Shown here: positions 1-12,403 of the stretch, one piece after another | Position numbering within the stretch: the stretch's first letter is position 1 | How the letters are laid out: every line of letters starts with the position of its first letter | The notes under the pieces: generated by a model | The model's input: only the letters and a program-made list of their open reading frames with translations | What the model was told of the DNA's origin: nothing | Database searches by the model: none | Position numbers and translations under genes: made by a program | Origin: Neoarius graeffei | Lineage: Eukaryota > Chordata > Actinopteri > Siluriformes > Ariidae | Reading direction: 5' to 3' | DNA: 64,000 nucleotides | NCBI RefSeq assembly: GCF_027579695.1 | Contig: NC_083571.1 | Span: 40,847,943-40,911,942, forward strand

Positions 1-3000
1 GGTTCAAATAAACAAACAGTCAAGGGCACTTGAGGTATAGCAGGTAAACATGAAATAAGCAGTATAAACAAACTAGCAGCTGTTAAGATGAGGTAGTGCG
101 GAATAGTGCAAATGAGCGAGGTAAAGTGAGATGTGCGGTCCCTGAGTTCAGTGCGTTAATGAACGATGAGGTGTGTGTGTGTGTTGGGGGGGGGGGGGGG
201 TAAACTGTGAGGATGACATGTCAGATGCTGAAGGGGGGGCAGGGGGGTGTGCGAGCAGAATCTGTGGCAGGGGGCAGAATGGGAAGGGAGTTGAGCCTCC
301 TGACCACCTGGTGAAAGAAACTGTTCTTGAGCCTGCTGGTTTTGGCTCGGAGACTCCGCAGTCTCCTCCCTGATGGCAGCAGGCTGAAAAGGCTGTGAGA
401 TGGGTGGGTGGGGTCACCTGCAATCCTGATGGCTTTGCGGGTGAGGCGGGAGTTATAAATATCCATTAGAGAAGGGAGAGAGACACCAATGATCCTCTCA
501 GCTGCTCTCACGATGCGCTGCAGAGGCTTGCTGCAGAGGCTTGCAGCAGGGCACGGTGCAGGCGCCATACCACACGGTGATGTAGCTGGTCAGAATGTTC
601 TCGATGGTGCCTCTGTAGAAAGTGTGCATGATGGGGGCCGGGGCTCTTGCTCTCCTCAGTTTGCGGAGGAAGTACAGACGCTGTTGGGCTTTTTTGGCCA
701 GTGATGCGGTGTTGTTGCTCCAGGACAGGTCTTCAGAGATGTGCACACCCAGAAACTTGGTGCTGCTCACCCTCTCCACTGCAGCACCGTCGATAGATAG
801 TGGAGCATGCTGGGTGTGCTCTCTCCTGAAGTCCACAACAATCTCCTTCATCTTCTCCATGTTCAGACGGAGATTGTTGTCCTTGCACCACATGGCCAAG
901 CGGCTCACCTCACTCCTGTAGATTGTCTCATTGCCATTGTTGATGAGACCCACCACAGTCGTGTCATCTGCAAACTTAATGAAGAGATTTGAGCTGGATG
1001 TTGGTGTGCAGTCGTGGGTCAGCAGAGTTAAGAGGAGGGGGCTTAGCACACATCCTTGGTGGGCCCCCGTGTTCAGTGTGATGGTGCTGGAGGAGTTGCT
1101 GCCGACCCGTACGGTCTGTGGTCTCCCCGTCAGGAAGTCCAGCAGCCAGTTGCACAGGGAGGTGTTGAGTCCCAGCTGGTCCAGTTTATGAATGAGCTGC
1201 TGAGGAATGATTGTGTTGAATGCTGAGCTAAAGTCTATGAACAGCATTCTGACATATGAGTCTTTTGTCTCCGGGTGGGTGAGGGCTAAATGGAGGGCAG
1301 TGGAGATGGCGTCATCGGTCGAACGGTTGGACTGATATGCAAATTGGAAAGGGTCCAGGGTGGGGGGAGGGCAGACTTGATATGCCTCATGACTAGCCAC
1401 TCGAAGCACTTCATGAGGATGGGAGTGAGTGCGACAGGGCGGTAGTCATTGAAGCAGGAGGGAGACGGCTTCTTCGGGACCGGGATGATGGTGGTGGTTT
1501 TGAGGCACATGGGGACAACAGCCTGGCTCAATGAGATGTTGAAGATGTCTGTAAAGACATCTGTGAGCTCCTCGGCACAGTCTCTCAGGACACAACCAGG
1601 AATGTTATCAGGACCCAGGGCTTTTCGTGCATTTGTTGTCCTGAGAGCTCTCCTCAAGCTGTCAGGGGACAGCGTCAACACCTGGTTGCCAGGAGGTGGT
1701 GGGGTCTTCTGTGCCGTGGTGCTGTTGTCTGCCTCAAAGTGAGCGAAGAAGTCATTCAACTGATTCAGCAGAGACGTGGAGTTGTCACAGGTCTGCGGCA
1801 AGGGCTTGTAGTCTGTGATGGTCTGGATCCCCTGCCACAGGTTCCTGGTGTCTCTGCTGTTGTTGAAATGGTCAGCAATGTGCCTGGAATACTGTCTCTT
1901 GGCCACCCTGATGCCTCGTGACAGATTGGCCCTAGCTGTCCTCAGGCCCACCTCGTCCCCAGCTCTGAAGGTGGTGTTCCGAGCCCACAGGAGCCTATGG
2001 ACTTCCCCTGTCAGCCATGGCTTCTGATTGGCCCGAATGGAGATGGTTCTGGTGACCGTAACGTCGTCCATGCACTTCCTCATGTAGGCAGTGATGGTCT
2101 CCATGTACTCCTGGAGATCTGTGATGTTGCTGTAGGTGGCCGCCTGTCTGAACATGCTCCAGTCAGTGGTGGAAAAACAGTCCTGGAGTGCCTCTGAGGA
2201 CCCCTCTGGCCACACACATATCTGTTTTGTAACTGGTTTGGTGACTTTAACCAGCGGCCTGTATGCTGGCATTAGCATAACAGTGGAGTGATCTGAGGCC
2301 CCAAGGTGGGGGAGGGGTAGGGCTTTGTAGGCGTCTTTATGCATGGTGTAAACATTGTCCAGAGTATTGTTTCCTTGCGTGGGAAAGTTGATATGTCCAT
2401 AGAGTTTTGGAAACACACTTTTGGGGTTTGCATGATTGAAATCCCCAGCCAGGATGAGGAAAGCATCTGGGTGGGCTGTCTGCTGCTCACTGATGTGCTG
2501 ATAGAGTTCATTCAGTGCTTCACTCCTGTTGTTATTGGAGCCAGGAGGGATGTATAATGCTACCAGCAATATGGCTGTAAATTCCCTTGGCAGGTAGAAT
2601 GGCCGGCACTTAATAATCAAACTCCACCAGTGGTGAGCAGTGTTTGCAGACCACAACAGCATCACGGCACCAGACATCACTGATGTAAACACAGAGTCCT
2701 CCGCCGCAAGTCTTCCCCCCCCCCTTGACTTGCGCTCTGTCTGACCGGTAACATGTTAGCTGGGCTAGCTGAATGGCACAGTCTGGGATGCTGTCATTAA
2801 GCCATGTTTCCACAAACACAAGGACACAACACTCACTCACAGACTTAAAAGATGAGCGGAGTAGGCGGACATAATCCAGCTTGTTGTCCAGCGAGCGTAC
2901 ATTGGCCAGAGTGATGGTAGGGATAGACGGCCGGTGAGGGCTAGCCGCTAGCCTAGCTCGGATACCTCCGCACTTGCCTCTCTTCTGCTTCCGCATGTTC

Positions 3001-3300
3001 TGCCTATGGCGCTTCCACTGCGGGCTGGATGCAGGAGTGGGGGTCAGTGGTTGAGCAGGCCTCCGGAGCAAACCGTAGCCACATAGCACTTCCACGTCCG
3101 CTGAATTTATATCCGTGAATATAGTTCTGCGGATGTCGAGCAGAAACTCACGGGAGTATGTGCGCCTTGAGACTAATGGACGCAACAAAGATGAACAGAT
3201 ACACACTGTTTTAAAATACAAAAAACACGAAAACACCGTTCTGTCGGGACAGAGAGAAGCCGCTGCATGTGTGCGTGCCACCATCTTGGAATGTACACAT
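1..3300 (-). mobile_element. L2/CR1-group LINE, long copy, 3' end at or beyond window start
   Basis: A non-LTR retrotransposon read on the - strand. The 5' side near 3290 abuts a gypsy-type fragment; the 3' UTR runs to base 1, so the true 3' tail is not seen. The order is an apurinic-like endonuclease, then reverse transcriptase, then a short cysteine-containing tail, as in the L2 clade of the Jockey group. A (GT)n/poly-G tract lies at 172-201 in the 3' UTR. It is nearly full length for the second ORF, which is unusual because most L2 copies are 5' truncated. The clade is inferred from motif style ([25 protein letters not shown]) and not from a tree. Confidence 0.85.
221..3290 (-). pseudogene. 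LINE ORF2: endonuclease + reverse transcriptase, frameshifted
   Basis: The coding path is split over several frames: about 3290-2610 (endonuclease start, with TITLANVRSLDNKLDY and VFVETWL), 2692-1286 (rest of endonuclease with AGDFNHANP and ASDHS, then RT with [20 protein letters not shown]), 1409-498 (RT core) and 568-221 (C-terminal tail with DPTHPSHSLFSLLPSGRRL). The catalytic FADDT motif lies at 960-974 and is intact. The normal product makes cDNA at a nicked target site. At least three frame changes make this copy non-functional as it stands, though motifs are well kept, so it is not very old. Sequencing indels at homopolymers could explain one shift. Confidence 0.85.
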
Positions 3301-3698
3301 GGATCACTTGTTGGCATCTAGCCCTTCAACCCTTTAAATTCGAGGTGGTCCACAGGCTGGGGGCACAGATGGTGGTGGCAGATTACCTCTCCCAAGGGGG
3401 GTCAGCTGTAGGCCAGATGGCTCCCCGGCGTGGTCAAGCGTCGGCTGTGAACAGTGAGGAGGCAGGTTGAACCAGCAGGTAACGTGATGAGCTGCACCTG
3501 TGTCAAATTACTGGCTGTTTATTAACCTGTGTCTCCGTGTGTCTTTCAGACAGTCAGGAATGAGAGAGCTGTGACACCCCAGTTGTGTGTATATTTGTTT
3601 GGTGAAAGTCACTGAAAATTGTGTACAAATAAAAGAACCCACCTGTTCTGAAGCTTGCTTCCCATTCCTCTGTTTCCCAAAATCAGAGAGATGTCACA
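3298..3698 (+). mobile_element. 3' end of a Gmr1-type Ty3/gypsy element: RNase H tail plus LTR
   Basis: The first about 110 bases, with one frame shift near the start, encode LALQPFKFEVVHRLGAQM and VVADYLSQ. This closely matches the end of RNase H in the long pol ORF at 60834-63995 (LALQPFNFKVVHRPGAQM). It is followed by a 249-bp LTR-like segment (3450-3698) that begins TGTGA and ends TCACA and has AATAAA near 3629. Only the 3' tip of the element remains, wedged between an L2 LINE and a 5'-truncated Tc1. A related segment stands alone at 40872-41132. Confidence 0.7.
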
Positions 3699-4834
3699 AT
3701 CCCAAACTTTGAATATACCAGGGAGCACCATTAAATCCACTGTAGCAAAATAGAAAGAATATGGCATCACTACAAACTGGACAAGAGAAAGCTGCCCACC
3801 AAAGCTCACAGACCAGGCAAGGAGGGCATTAATCAGAAATGCAACAAAGACACCAAAGATAACACTGAAGGAGCTGCAAAGATCCATAGAGGAGATGGGA
3901 GTATCTGTCCATAGGACCACTCTAAGCTGTACACTCCACAGAGTGGGGCTTTATGGAAAAGTGGGCAGAAAAAAGTCATTGCTTAAGAAAACATGTTTGG
4001 AGTTTTCCCAACAGCATGTGGCAGATGCCTCAAACACATGGAAGAAGATTCTCTGTTCAAATAAGACTAAAATTGATCTTTTTTGGCCATCAGGGGAAAT
4101 ACCATGTGTGAGACAAACCCAACACCCTGAGACACCATTCCTACAGTGAAGCATGGTGGTGGCAGCATCATGCTGTGGGGATATTTTTCATCTGCAGGGA
4201 CAGGAGAGCTGGTCAGGACTGAAGGAATTATGGATGGCATTAAATGCAGGGCAATTCTGGAGGAAAACCTGTTTGAGTCAGCCAGAGGCTTGAGACTGGG
4301 ATTAAGGTTCATGTTCCAGCAATACAATGACCCTAAACATACTGCTAAAGCTATACTGGAGTGGTTTAAAGGGAACCATTTAAATGTCTTGGAATGGCCT
4401 AATCAAAGCCCAGACCTCAATCCAATTGAGAATATGTGGCATAACTTGAAGATTGCTGTACATCAACACAACCCATCTAACGAAGGAGTTGGAGCAGTTT
4501 TGCCTTGAGGAATGGGCAAAAATCCCAACAGCTAGATGTGCTAAGCTAATGGAGACATACCCCAAGAGCCTTGTGGCTGTAATTGCAGCAAAAGGTGGCT
4601 CTACAAAGTATTGACTTTGGGGGGTGAATACTTATGAACACACCATATTTCTGTTTTTTTTTTCATTTTCATGATTGTGTCACAATAAAACAACAATTGT
4701 CACCTTTAAAGTGGTAAGCATGTTGTGTAAATCGAATGGTGCTAACCCCCCAAAAATCCATTTTAATTCCAGCTTGTAATGCGACAAAAAACAGGACAAA
4801 CATGAAAGGGGATGAATACTTTTGCAAGCCACTG
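3699..4834 (+). mobile_element. 5'-truncated Tc1-like transposon with transposase relic
   Basis: The right terminus is clear: GCAAGCCACTG at 4834 followed by TA. The left inverted repeat and the transposase N-terminus are missing. The remaining frame holds DDE-region text such as KHGGGSIMLWGYFSSAG (4146 on) and [17 protein letters not shown], which is the third catalytic (E) block of IS630/Tc1 transposases. Stops and shifts occur around 3900-4150 and at 4508. This family is not the one represented four times between 24.5 and 44.5 kb. Confidence 0.85.
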
Positions 4835-4836
4835 TA

Positions 4837-5640
4837 AATGGTGAAGAGGTGGAGAGGGTCAACGACATCGAATTCCTGGGACTCCAAATCACAAAGGATC
4901 TGACGTGGACCCTTAACACCACACGCCTGGTGAAGAAAGCTCAGCAGAGGCTTTTCTTCTTGAGAAAAATTTAAAAAGCCAAACTTCGCTCTCAGCAAAC
5001 TTCGAATAGAGAGCTTGCTCTGCTACTGTGTCACAGTTTGGTACACCAGCTGTACTGCAAAGAACCGGAGAGATTTGGAACGAATAGTTAAGACTGCACA
5101 GAGGATTGTGGGACCTAAGCTACCAAATCTGGACATAGTTTATGCTAACCGTTTATGTAAGAGGGCTAACAATATTATCAAGGACTCAACCCACCCAAGT
5201 CATAAACTGTTTGTCCCCCTCCCATCAGGCAAAAGATACAGGACCATCAGAACACAAACAAGTAGACTGAGGAACAGCTTCTTCCCTAGAGCTGTAGCCT
5301 CCATTAACTCCCCCCCCCAAACACACACACACCCAAGTTGCTGCTAATGCACTGATCACTTTACATTCAGGACTGTAAATACAATTATTATCATCTGTGC
5401 AGTATCTGCTTACACTGCACTTTTATTTTACTGACTTGATCATTTTACACATCGGAACGTAAGTACACTGAGTACAGTTGTGCAATATCTGCCTACAACT
5501 GCAATTCCTCCACTTACTTTATCTTGTATTTTATTTATTTTATTTATATTCTTTTTTACTGCTGCTCTTTTATCTGAGTGCTACCAAACTAAGTTTCATT
5601 GTATAACTACAATGACACAGTCTTATCTTATTACTTAATG
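4837..5640 (+). mobile_element. L2-type LINE 3' fragment
   Basis: It encodes the last part of an RT ORF (VERVNDIEFLGLQITKDLTW, KKAQQRLFFLRK; then 5015-5347 with DLERIVKTAQRIVG and DSTHPSHKLFVPLPSGKRYR), with a frame break near 4970. A 3' UTR ends in the CATTGTATAACTACAATGAC type of tail common in fish L2 elements. It starts exactly at the end of the preceding Tc1, so the Tc1 probably inserted in or beside it. It is a different subfamily from the copy at 1-3300. Confidence 0.8.
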
Positions 5641-6227
5641 TTAAACATGATGGTTCAGCTTTGGTCATCATCAGGCTGGAAAATTGCCATAACAAGGCCA
5701 TTGACATATCTTCCTCCCATTCCTCGAAGGAGGACCTGGAAGAAAGACATGTCATTGGTCTGTCCACGAATGTCAACATATTGGTAATTTGTAAGTTTTT
5801 AAGGTTACCATTGTGAGATTATCCATAACTACAGGCAGTGAATCACAAGCTCAGAAAACCCTAGATGAAGAAGCTAGGGCAGAGCATTAGGATTACATCA
5901 ATATGTTCCAGTTCATAAGAGAAGACCTATTTAATCAAATGCCCAATGAAACAAATACATTTTTAATGTAGGTGTAAACATTGAAAATGGCACTGATGAA
6001 CCTGCACCTTCTGATTTAAGCAGATGTTCTGGATCACAGTTTAGGTACTATGGGAAGGGACCATTTAGTGCTTTATATAAGCAATAAAACACAATGGGGG
6101 TGTACTGTTATAGAAAAACAATGCTGGTGTGATGCAGCCACATCAAGTGTATTATTGCTCTCATACCACAGTGATTTGCCAACTTTAATGCTTGCACATT
6201 TGCAAATTAGCAAATTTTCAGGTGTAC

Positions 6228-6432
6228 TCACATACATAATATGGTTACTACACAGGGTCCTTGTCATGTTGGAACATATTTGGGCTTAGCTCTAGTGAAT
6301 GGAAATTGTCATGCTACAGCATACAAAGACCCCCTGAACAACTCTGTGCTTCCAAATTGGTGGCAACAGTTTCTGGAAGGCCCACATATGGGTTTGATGG
6401 TTAGGTGTCAAACTTTTGACCATATAATGTAT
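6228..6432. mobile_element. Fragment of a Tc1-like non-autonomous element
   Basis: The text GTGGCAACAGTTTCTGG, CCCACATATGGG and CTTTTGACCATATAATG matches the end of the family seen nearly complete at 39828-40362 and in part at 46440-46880. Only one terminus plus about 150 bases remain. Confidence 0.6.
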
Positions 6433-7519
6433 TTCTTAACTGCATACAAAACTCTTTTTTTTTCGTATGAGAGCGTTTTGGCTTTCCATAGTCATAACTC
6501 TCCCTTACTTCAGCACCTCTGATAGCGAAAGTGCAGTCGTAATTTCTGCCATACAATGTCATCCATCTCCAATTAAGTGATAGCTTGTATATCTCCAACC
6601 CTTCAAGTTGGAGATTTCCAACTTTACATTTTAATAAAATGAAATCTTTATCCTGACAAACTGCTAAACCTATTGATTCCTAGTCATCTCTTGCCTGTTG
6701 CTATAAGCAGTCAAATCTTAGCCACACCCTGTGGTGATATCCTAAATGTAACCATGCACACGTCTTGATGTCATCATACAAGCAATAATTTGGTTTATGA
6801 TTGTGTTTTGATTCAAATGTAATCACACACATACACTGATTTCATCTTATGTTGATTTATATATTGATTCAAAGCTAATCATGTTGATTTTTGGGAAAGA
6901 ATAAATTAATTCAATTAAAAGCAATAAATTGATTTATGAATTATTATAATTACAGTAACATACAGTAAAGACATTGAGATTGCTTATACTGAAAGGTTGT
7001 TTTCTGCTAAATCACAGAAAAAACAAGAAAAAAAAAGTGTATTATCCTAATTTCAGTGCCTGCAGAGTTATCATATGTTGTAAAGAGTGAGCCAAGGCCA
7101 TGTTGAATTAAGCAGTTCTTCATTCTGGAGTATTTTTGCATATTAATGTAATACATTTTATCAGGTTATTCTGAATCAGGTATTGTTACAACACACAGTT
7201 CTACAGCTGCAATGTGCATAATTTTTTTAATCCTATGTTGTGGTCGACTGGCCAAGGCCATGACTGTACCCTGTCGAGTGTTGTGCTCGTTTGCACCTGC
7301 AGCCTGTACCAATCTTTAAGCTGATTTGACTCTAGTCATTTTGAATCATGTATTGTACACTCTGAATGCTGTGTTATTCATGACGTATCACTTCTTATAT
7401 GTTTTGATTCTTCCTGATTTGACTATTCATACTGGAAAATTTGGCTCGGTTGATACAAAATATGAGAAGCGTGAGATGTACTACCCCATAGAAAATGCTG
7501 AAGTGGTATAACGTGACAT

Positions 7520-7690
7520 GTTAACCAATGAAATTATTTGTATACACTTTTTTTTTTTGAGACAGTATAAAATGAGAACTTTGTGATTTTGAGTCGGTTC
7601 ACTCTGCAGACAGCTTTTGTTAATTGATTTAATAAAATTCTAAACTTTTCTGCAACCTCTTTGACTTTGAATCAGCTTTGCTTGGGAGAG
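7520..7690 (+). other. Possible LTR U3/R remnant
   Basis: A TATA-like CAGTATAAAATGAG (about 7564) is followed about 60 bases later by AATAAAATTC (7631). This spacing resembles promoter and polyadenylation signals of a short LTR. No flanking inverted TG...CA ends or coding region were found, so this is only a suggestion. Confidence 0.2.
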
Positions 7691-8943
7691 TTTAAGTTTT
7701 GAGAGTTTCCATGACAACCCAACGCTACTTAGCATCCTGGGTGAACTTGAAAATGAACAGTAAATGACCAGCAGTTAGCATCAATCATTACATGCGTTTC
7801 CCTTTTTATTTTGGCACTAAAACCAAGTCCATGCTGATAATAGAAGACATACTTTCACTATGAAATTATTTTATTTTTTCATTTGCATTTTGTTAGGTAT
7901 GGAGCATAACGTTATCTAAAAGAAAACACAGTACACATTGCATTTTCATTTTATTTTTTTCCACTCATTTTGCAGTTCATTAAGAAAATGAAAAGCCAAA
8001 CTGTATTTTCGATTTTCTTTTTCCTGTTAGAATTTCAATTTGATTTTTAATTCCCATAAATACACACTTATGGGAAAAGACCTGGCAAATGTCAGTTTAG
8101 ATTTTAATTTGAGGTTGTTATTTTTATTATTATTTTTTCAATATTTTTGCCACAAAATGCTGCCCGTCAGAAGCAGTGCTGCTGCAAGTCTAATATAATT
8201 AATTATACTGTAACAACAATATACCTTTCCAGGAAGACTTTATTTAATAACTGTGGAGAACATTTATTTAAGGCCAATGAAAAATGCCAGCAGTGAATGT
8301 AAAAGTTAATATTTTTTAGATAAACCATATGATTATTTTTTTGGGTAGCCCAGCTGTGTACAGCACGCTTTCTGCATGAGGTATATGGAGTGTCCGCTCA
8401 ATCTATAAGCTAAAAAGCCTTTTGTTAGTCTAGGAATATTGTTTTTATTTTAAAGCTCTGTAAGGCAGTGTTTGTCAAGCTACCAGAGCAAACCTCTGTT
8501 GAATCACTTATCATATATGCTATATGTATATTATATAAATAATCTCCTAATTCTATCTATTTTAATGAGATCATGCAATCAGTGTTGTCAGGTTCTGCAT
8601 ATAATATCCATATGTTGCATATAAATCAATCCACACTACTGTAACACAGGATAAAATAACTTTTATTTACTAATTTAAGGTTGTGTGTGTAATTGTCTGT
8701 GTACGTGTATTTTTTTACACGACAACAACAGTTAGGGCTAGACTCAGGACTAACTAAAGCATGAATTAGCTGAATTATATAATTACGTCAGTGGAAAGTC
8801 CTCAAAAGGATAGTAAGACAAAAAGTGTGTGTGAATACATGGGAGGGGCATGGGCAGCTTATACTGCAGTAACACAAGCTGACAGTGGAATGTAAAACCA
8901 TCAAGTGGAGGGACAAAAGGGTCATAAGCTCTTGGAAAGACAT

Positions 8944-9311
8944 CTCATCTCATCTCATTATCTCTAGCCACTTTATCCTGTTCTACACGGTCGCGGGCAA
9001 GCTGGAGCCTATCCCAGCTGACTACGGGCGAAAGGCGGGGTACACCCTGGACAAGTCGCCAGGTCATCACAGGGCTGACACAGACAACCATTCACACTCA
9101 CATTCACACCTACAGTCAATTTAGAGTCACCAGTTAACCTAACCTGCATGTCTTTGGACTGTGGGGGAAACCGGAGCACCCGGAGGAAACTCACGCGGAC
9201 ACGGGGAGAACATGCAAACTCCGCACAGAAAGGCCCTTGCCGGCCACGGGGCTCAAACCGGACCTTCTTGATGTGAGGCGACAGCGCTAACCACTACACC
9301 ACCATGCCGCC
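8944..9311 (-). mobile_element. tRNA-headed SINE, full length
   Basis: Read on the - strand it starts with a tRNA-like head. An A-box-like GTGTAGTGGTTAGCGCTG is visible, but the B box is altered (in other copies it is GGTTCGAGCCC). A conserved body follows (CTCCGGTTTCCCCCACAGTC) and the tail is GATAAAGTGGCTAGAGATAA with ATGAGATG repeats. The 11-bp target-site duplication TGGAAAGACAT at 8933-8943 and 9312-9322 fixes both ends. The family resembles the Mermaid-type SINE of fish; the name is from memory. It forms an inverted pair with the next copy. Confidence 0.9.
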
Positions 9312-9347
9312 TGGAAAGACATTGTAGTAATTAACGTTAAGCAGGGG

Positions 9348-9727
9348 GGCGGCACGGTGGTGTAGTGGTTAGCGCTGTCGCCTCACAGCAAGAAGGTCCT
9401 GGGTTCGAGCCCCGGGGCCGGCGAGGGCCCTTCTGTGTGGAGTTTGCATGTTCTCCCCGTGTCCGCGTGGGTTTCCTCCGGGTGCTCCGGTTTCCCCCAC
9501 AGTCCAAAGACATGCAGGTTAGGTTAACTGGTGACTCTAAATTGACCGTAGGTGTGAATGTGAGTGTGAATGGTTGTCTGTGTCTATGTGTCAGCCCTGT
9601 GATGACCTGGCGACTTGTCCAGGGTGTACCCCGCCTTTCGCCCGTAGTCAGCTGGGATAGGCTCCAGCTTGCCTGCGACCCTGTAGAAGGATAAAGCGGC
9701 TAGAGATAATGAGATGAGACATGAGAC
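9348..9727 (+). mobile_element. tRNA-headed SINE, full length, inverted partner
   Basis: It has the same family structure on the + strand, with intact A box (GTGTAGTGGTTAGCGCTG) and B box (GGGTTCGAGCCC). A 12-bp target-site duplication GTTAAGCAGGGG lies at 9336-9347 and 9728-9739. It is only 36 bases from the preceding copy in opposite orientation, so the two could fold into a hairpin of about 370 bp arms. Confidence 0.92.
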
Positions 9728-11141
9728 GTTAAGCAGGGGTGCAAAAAGTACTGAGAAATTATACTTATGCTGCATTTAACTGGAGGTTGTAGGTCATAAT
9801 TCCTGACCTCCTACCAATAAAAGTCTAAGAAAATGCCTCCTCAACTTGGAATTATTACTCATTAATTTGGGCATTCTTCTCAACTGCTTCAGAGTTCAGC
9901 AAGTAACATCCAATCAATATGGCTGAGCACAGCACCAGCTGTAAACAAAGTATTGAATTCTTACCTTTAAATAAAAGTTATCCTGTACATATATACAAGT
10001 ATTTGTTTTTCGATCAATTATTATACAGACATATTTCCTTGTTGAATCTATAACATTGACTATATTGTTCTTTGTTTTGAGGAGGAAAATTATCTTGTTG
10101 CTAACAGAAGCTAAACATAGAGGCATCTATGTTTTTTCCCCTACTTTGTAGCTCGAATGCACAGTCAAAAATTATCACTCATGCTCTGACTTCCCACTTC
10201 CATGGCAAGTTTAATGCAGTGTTAAGTGAAATTATAACCTGTGAAAATCTAACTCTGTTAAAAGTGGAAGTATCCAGACAAAAATATATTCAGGTGAAAG
10301 AAAATAACTAAATGCTACTTTTACTTGTACTCCATTTCTGATGGAATTAATTTACTGTCATTCTTTCAATTCAACTTTTATTACTTATTTAAAGCTATTA
10401 GAGGATTTTACATCCATGCTGTTTTGCTTAAAACATCATTCAATCTCTATGTTTGCTGGTCTTAATCAGGAGTAAAATATCAGGCAAATAACCAATATTT
10501 ACCATTAGCTAAAATGTGACTTGTTGCCTAGGCAATTTATGATATCTACTGAAATCAACACTCGTCTAACCTGGCAAAGAAATTAGACCATTCAGTTAAT
10601 GCTGTGTTATCAAAACTTACCTCAGCATGCTTTTTCAAATTAGATGGAGTTCATGCCTTCTGATGCAAAGGACCTCCCTTGGTACAGGAAAAAATTGAGA
10701 CTACTTTGAATGGTGGTTACCATTAAAAGTGGTATCATAATTTCTTCCACAGCTGTATATGTGTTTTAGATAGTTTTTTGCTTACCCCAGCAAACTGAAG
10801 CTTTTTACTGAGGTAGGACCAGGGATGCTTATCTTCAAGTTTGGCACTCTCCAGTGGCTTATACCTTTTGAAACACACTCAGATAGCTTTAGAATTGAAG
10901 TATAACTTCATCCACTGCTCTGAACCTAACTCCACCCACTGCATGATTTTGAAAAAAAAAAAAAAAGTTGTTGGCATCTATGGTGACATACACTCCACGT
11001 CGGAAATATGCATACCCCAAGCATACGGATGATGCTTTCAAAACGGTAATGGAGTGAATTGATTGTTGAAGTGCTTTAGCTAACCATGCACATTTACACC
11101 ACTCTTCAAATGCAAGCAAAATTGTTGAGCATCATGTTTGT
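9728..11141. other. Unassigned spacer
   Basis: It is AT-rich, with a poly-A run near 10951-10966. No coding frame, RNA gene or recognised repeat was seen. Confidence 0.4.
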
Positions 11142-11494
11142 CTCATCTCATCATCTCTAGCCGCTTTATCCTTCTACAGGGTCGCAGGCAAGCTGGAGCC
11201 TATCCCAGCTGACTACGGGCGAAAGGCAGGGTACACCCTGGACAAGTCACCAGGTCATCACAGGGCTGACACATAGACACAGACAACCATTCACACCTAC
11301 GGTCAATTTAGAGTCACCAGTTAACCTAACCTGCATGTCTTTGGACTGTGGGGGAAACCGGAGCACCCGGAGGAAACCCACGGGGAGAACATGCAAACTC
11401 CACACAGAAAGGCCCTCGCCGGCCCCGGGGCTTGAACCCAGGACCTTCTTGCTGTGAGGCGACAGCGCTAACCACTACACCACCGTGCCGCCCC
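11142..11494 (-). mobile_element. tRNA-headed SINE
   Basis: It is nearly full length and of the same family as 8944-9311. A 13-bp target-site duplication GCATCATGTTTGT lies at 11129-11141 and 11495-11507. Compared with other copies it lacks a short CGCGGCCA-type piece in the body and one GTGTGA repeat. Confidence 0.9.
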
Positions 11495-11711
11495 GCATCA
11501 TGTTTGTGTTATCAGAAATATGTTGAAGGAGAAATTAAAGAGATGTGGGAAGCAACTCAAGGCAGAAAGGTGTGTGGACCTTAGACACTGTATACGGAGA
11601 AGTTTCGTCTTGGAAAGAAGAATGTCAATGTCAAAAACATCATAGCCCTCTCCTGCAATACCACCTTCTGCCTTTTACATAGATGTCAACTCTGGCTCTG
11701 TTACAATCAAC

Positions 11712-11852
11712 CCCCATTCCATATCCGGACCATTTACACAGAATGACGAGGTGGAGTAAAGGAGCAAGGCACCTAACCCCCAATTGCTCCCCAGGTGGCT
11801 CTGGGTATGTTGTACGTCATTCTGGATAAGAGCATATCCTAAATGCAACATT
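11712..11852 (+). mobile_element. Fragment of a second SINE family (L2-like tail)
   Basis: It contains GCAAGGCACCTAACCCCCAA and TCTGGATAAGAGCATATCCT, the body and tail of a fish SINE whose fuller copy is at 39636-39806 on the - strand. The tRNA head is missing. Confidence 0.55.
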
Positions 11853-12403
11853 CCCATCTTGAACAGGCTGTGTAAAAGGGGCTACAGACTACTACTCAAG
11901 AGTTTGGAGGGTGTTCTTTTTTCAAATAAAAATTTCATGATGTAGAGAAGTACTAAACGGTCGACTCTATGTCAACATGGGTCTTGCAAGGGTCAGGATT
12001 ATTTTAACCAGTAGATGGAGTTTTGTCAATATTAACACCAACAATAATGTGCTTCAACACAGTACAGTCATATCATTTAAATTACAGCTAAAAAAAATAA
12101 ATAAAATAAACACATTTAAGTGTACACAGATGATGAATGATTTTCTTTTTTTCCTGCATTGATGAACTTTATTGGATGCTAAAATTAAATCAATGGATAC
12201 TAACTGCTTGAAAGCTTGGCCTACAGTTATTGGCTGTATGAGAAAAGAACAGGCCTTTGTGATTTATATTGACTACTCCAAAGGTCTAAATACAAATATA
12301 ATGAGTAATTTTTTAAATAATTTTTTTAACTGGACAGTGATTAATGCAAAGTAAATTATTCTGTTTCAACAATACTCAAGTAAAGTATAAATATGCCAAA
12401 ATA

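Larger units (their letters stand above)
5641..8943. other. AT-rich spacer, mostly unassigned
   Basis: No supported gene is seen here. Apart from the Tc1-like fragment at 6228-6432 and a possible LTR piece at 7520-7690, I recognise nothing. The composition is AT-rich with poly-T and TTGATT-rich runs around 6780-6960, as expected of decayed intergenic DNA. It lies upstream of fam184b exon 1. Confidence 0.5.

Noticed and set aside
148..704. Small open frames on both strands near the window start
   Set aside because: They overlap the 3' part and UTR of the L2 LINE and show no motifs of their own.
9360..9420. tRNA gene suggested by A- and B-box sequences at SINE heads
   Set aside because: The same head recurs at many SINE copies with a conserved non-tRNA body, target duplications and no acceptor stem pairing; it is a SINE promoter.
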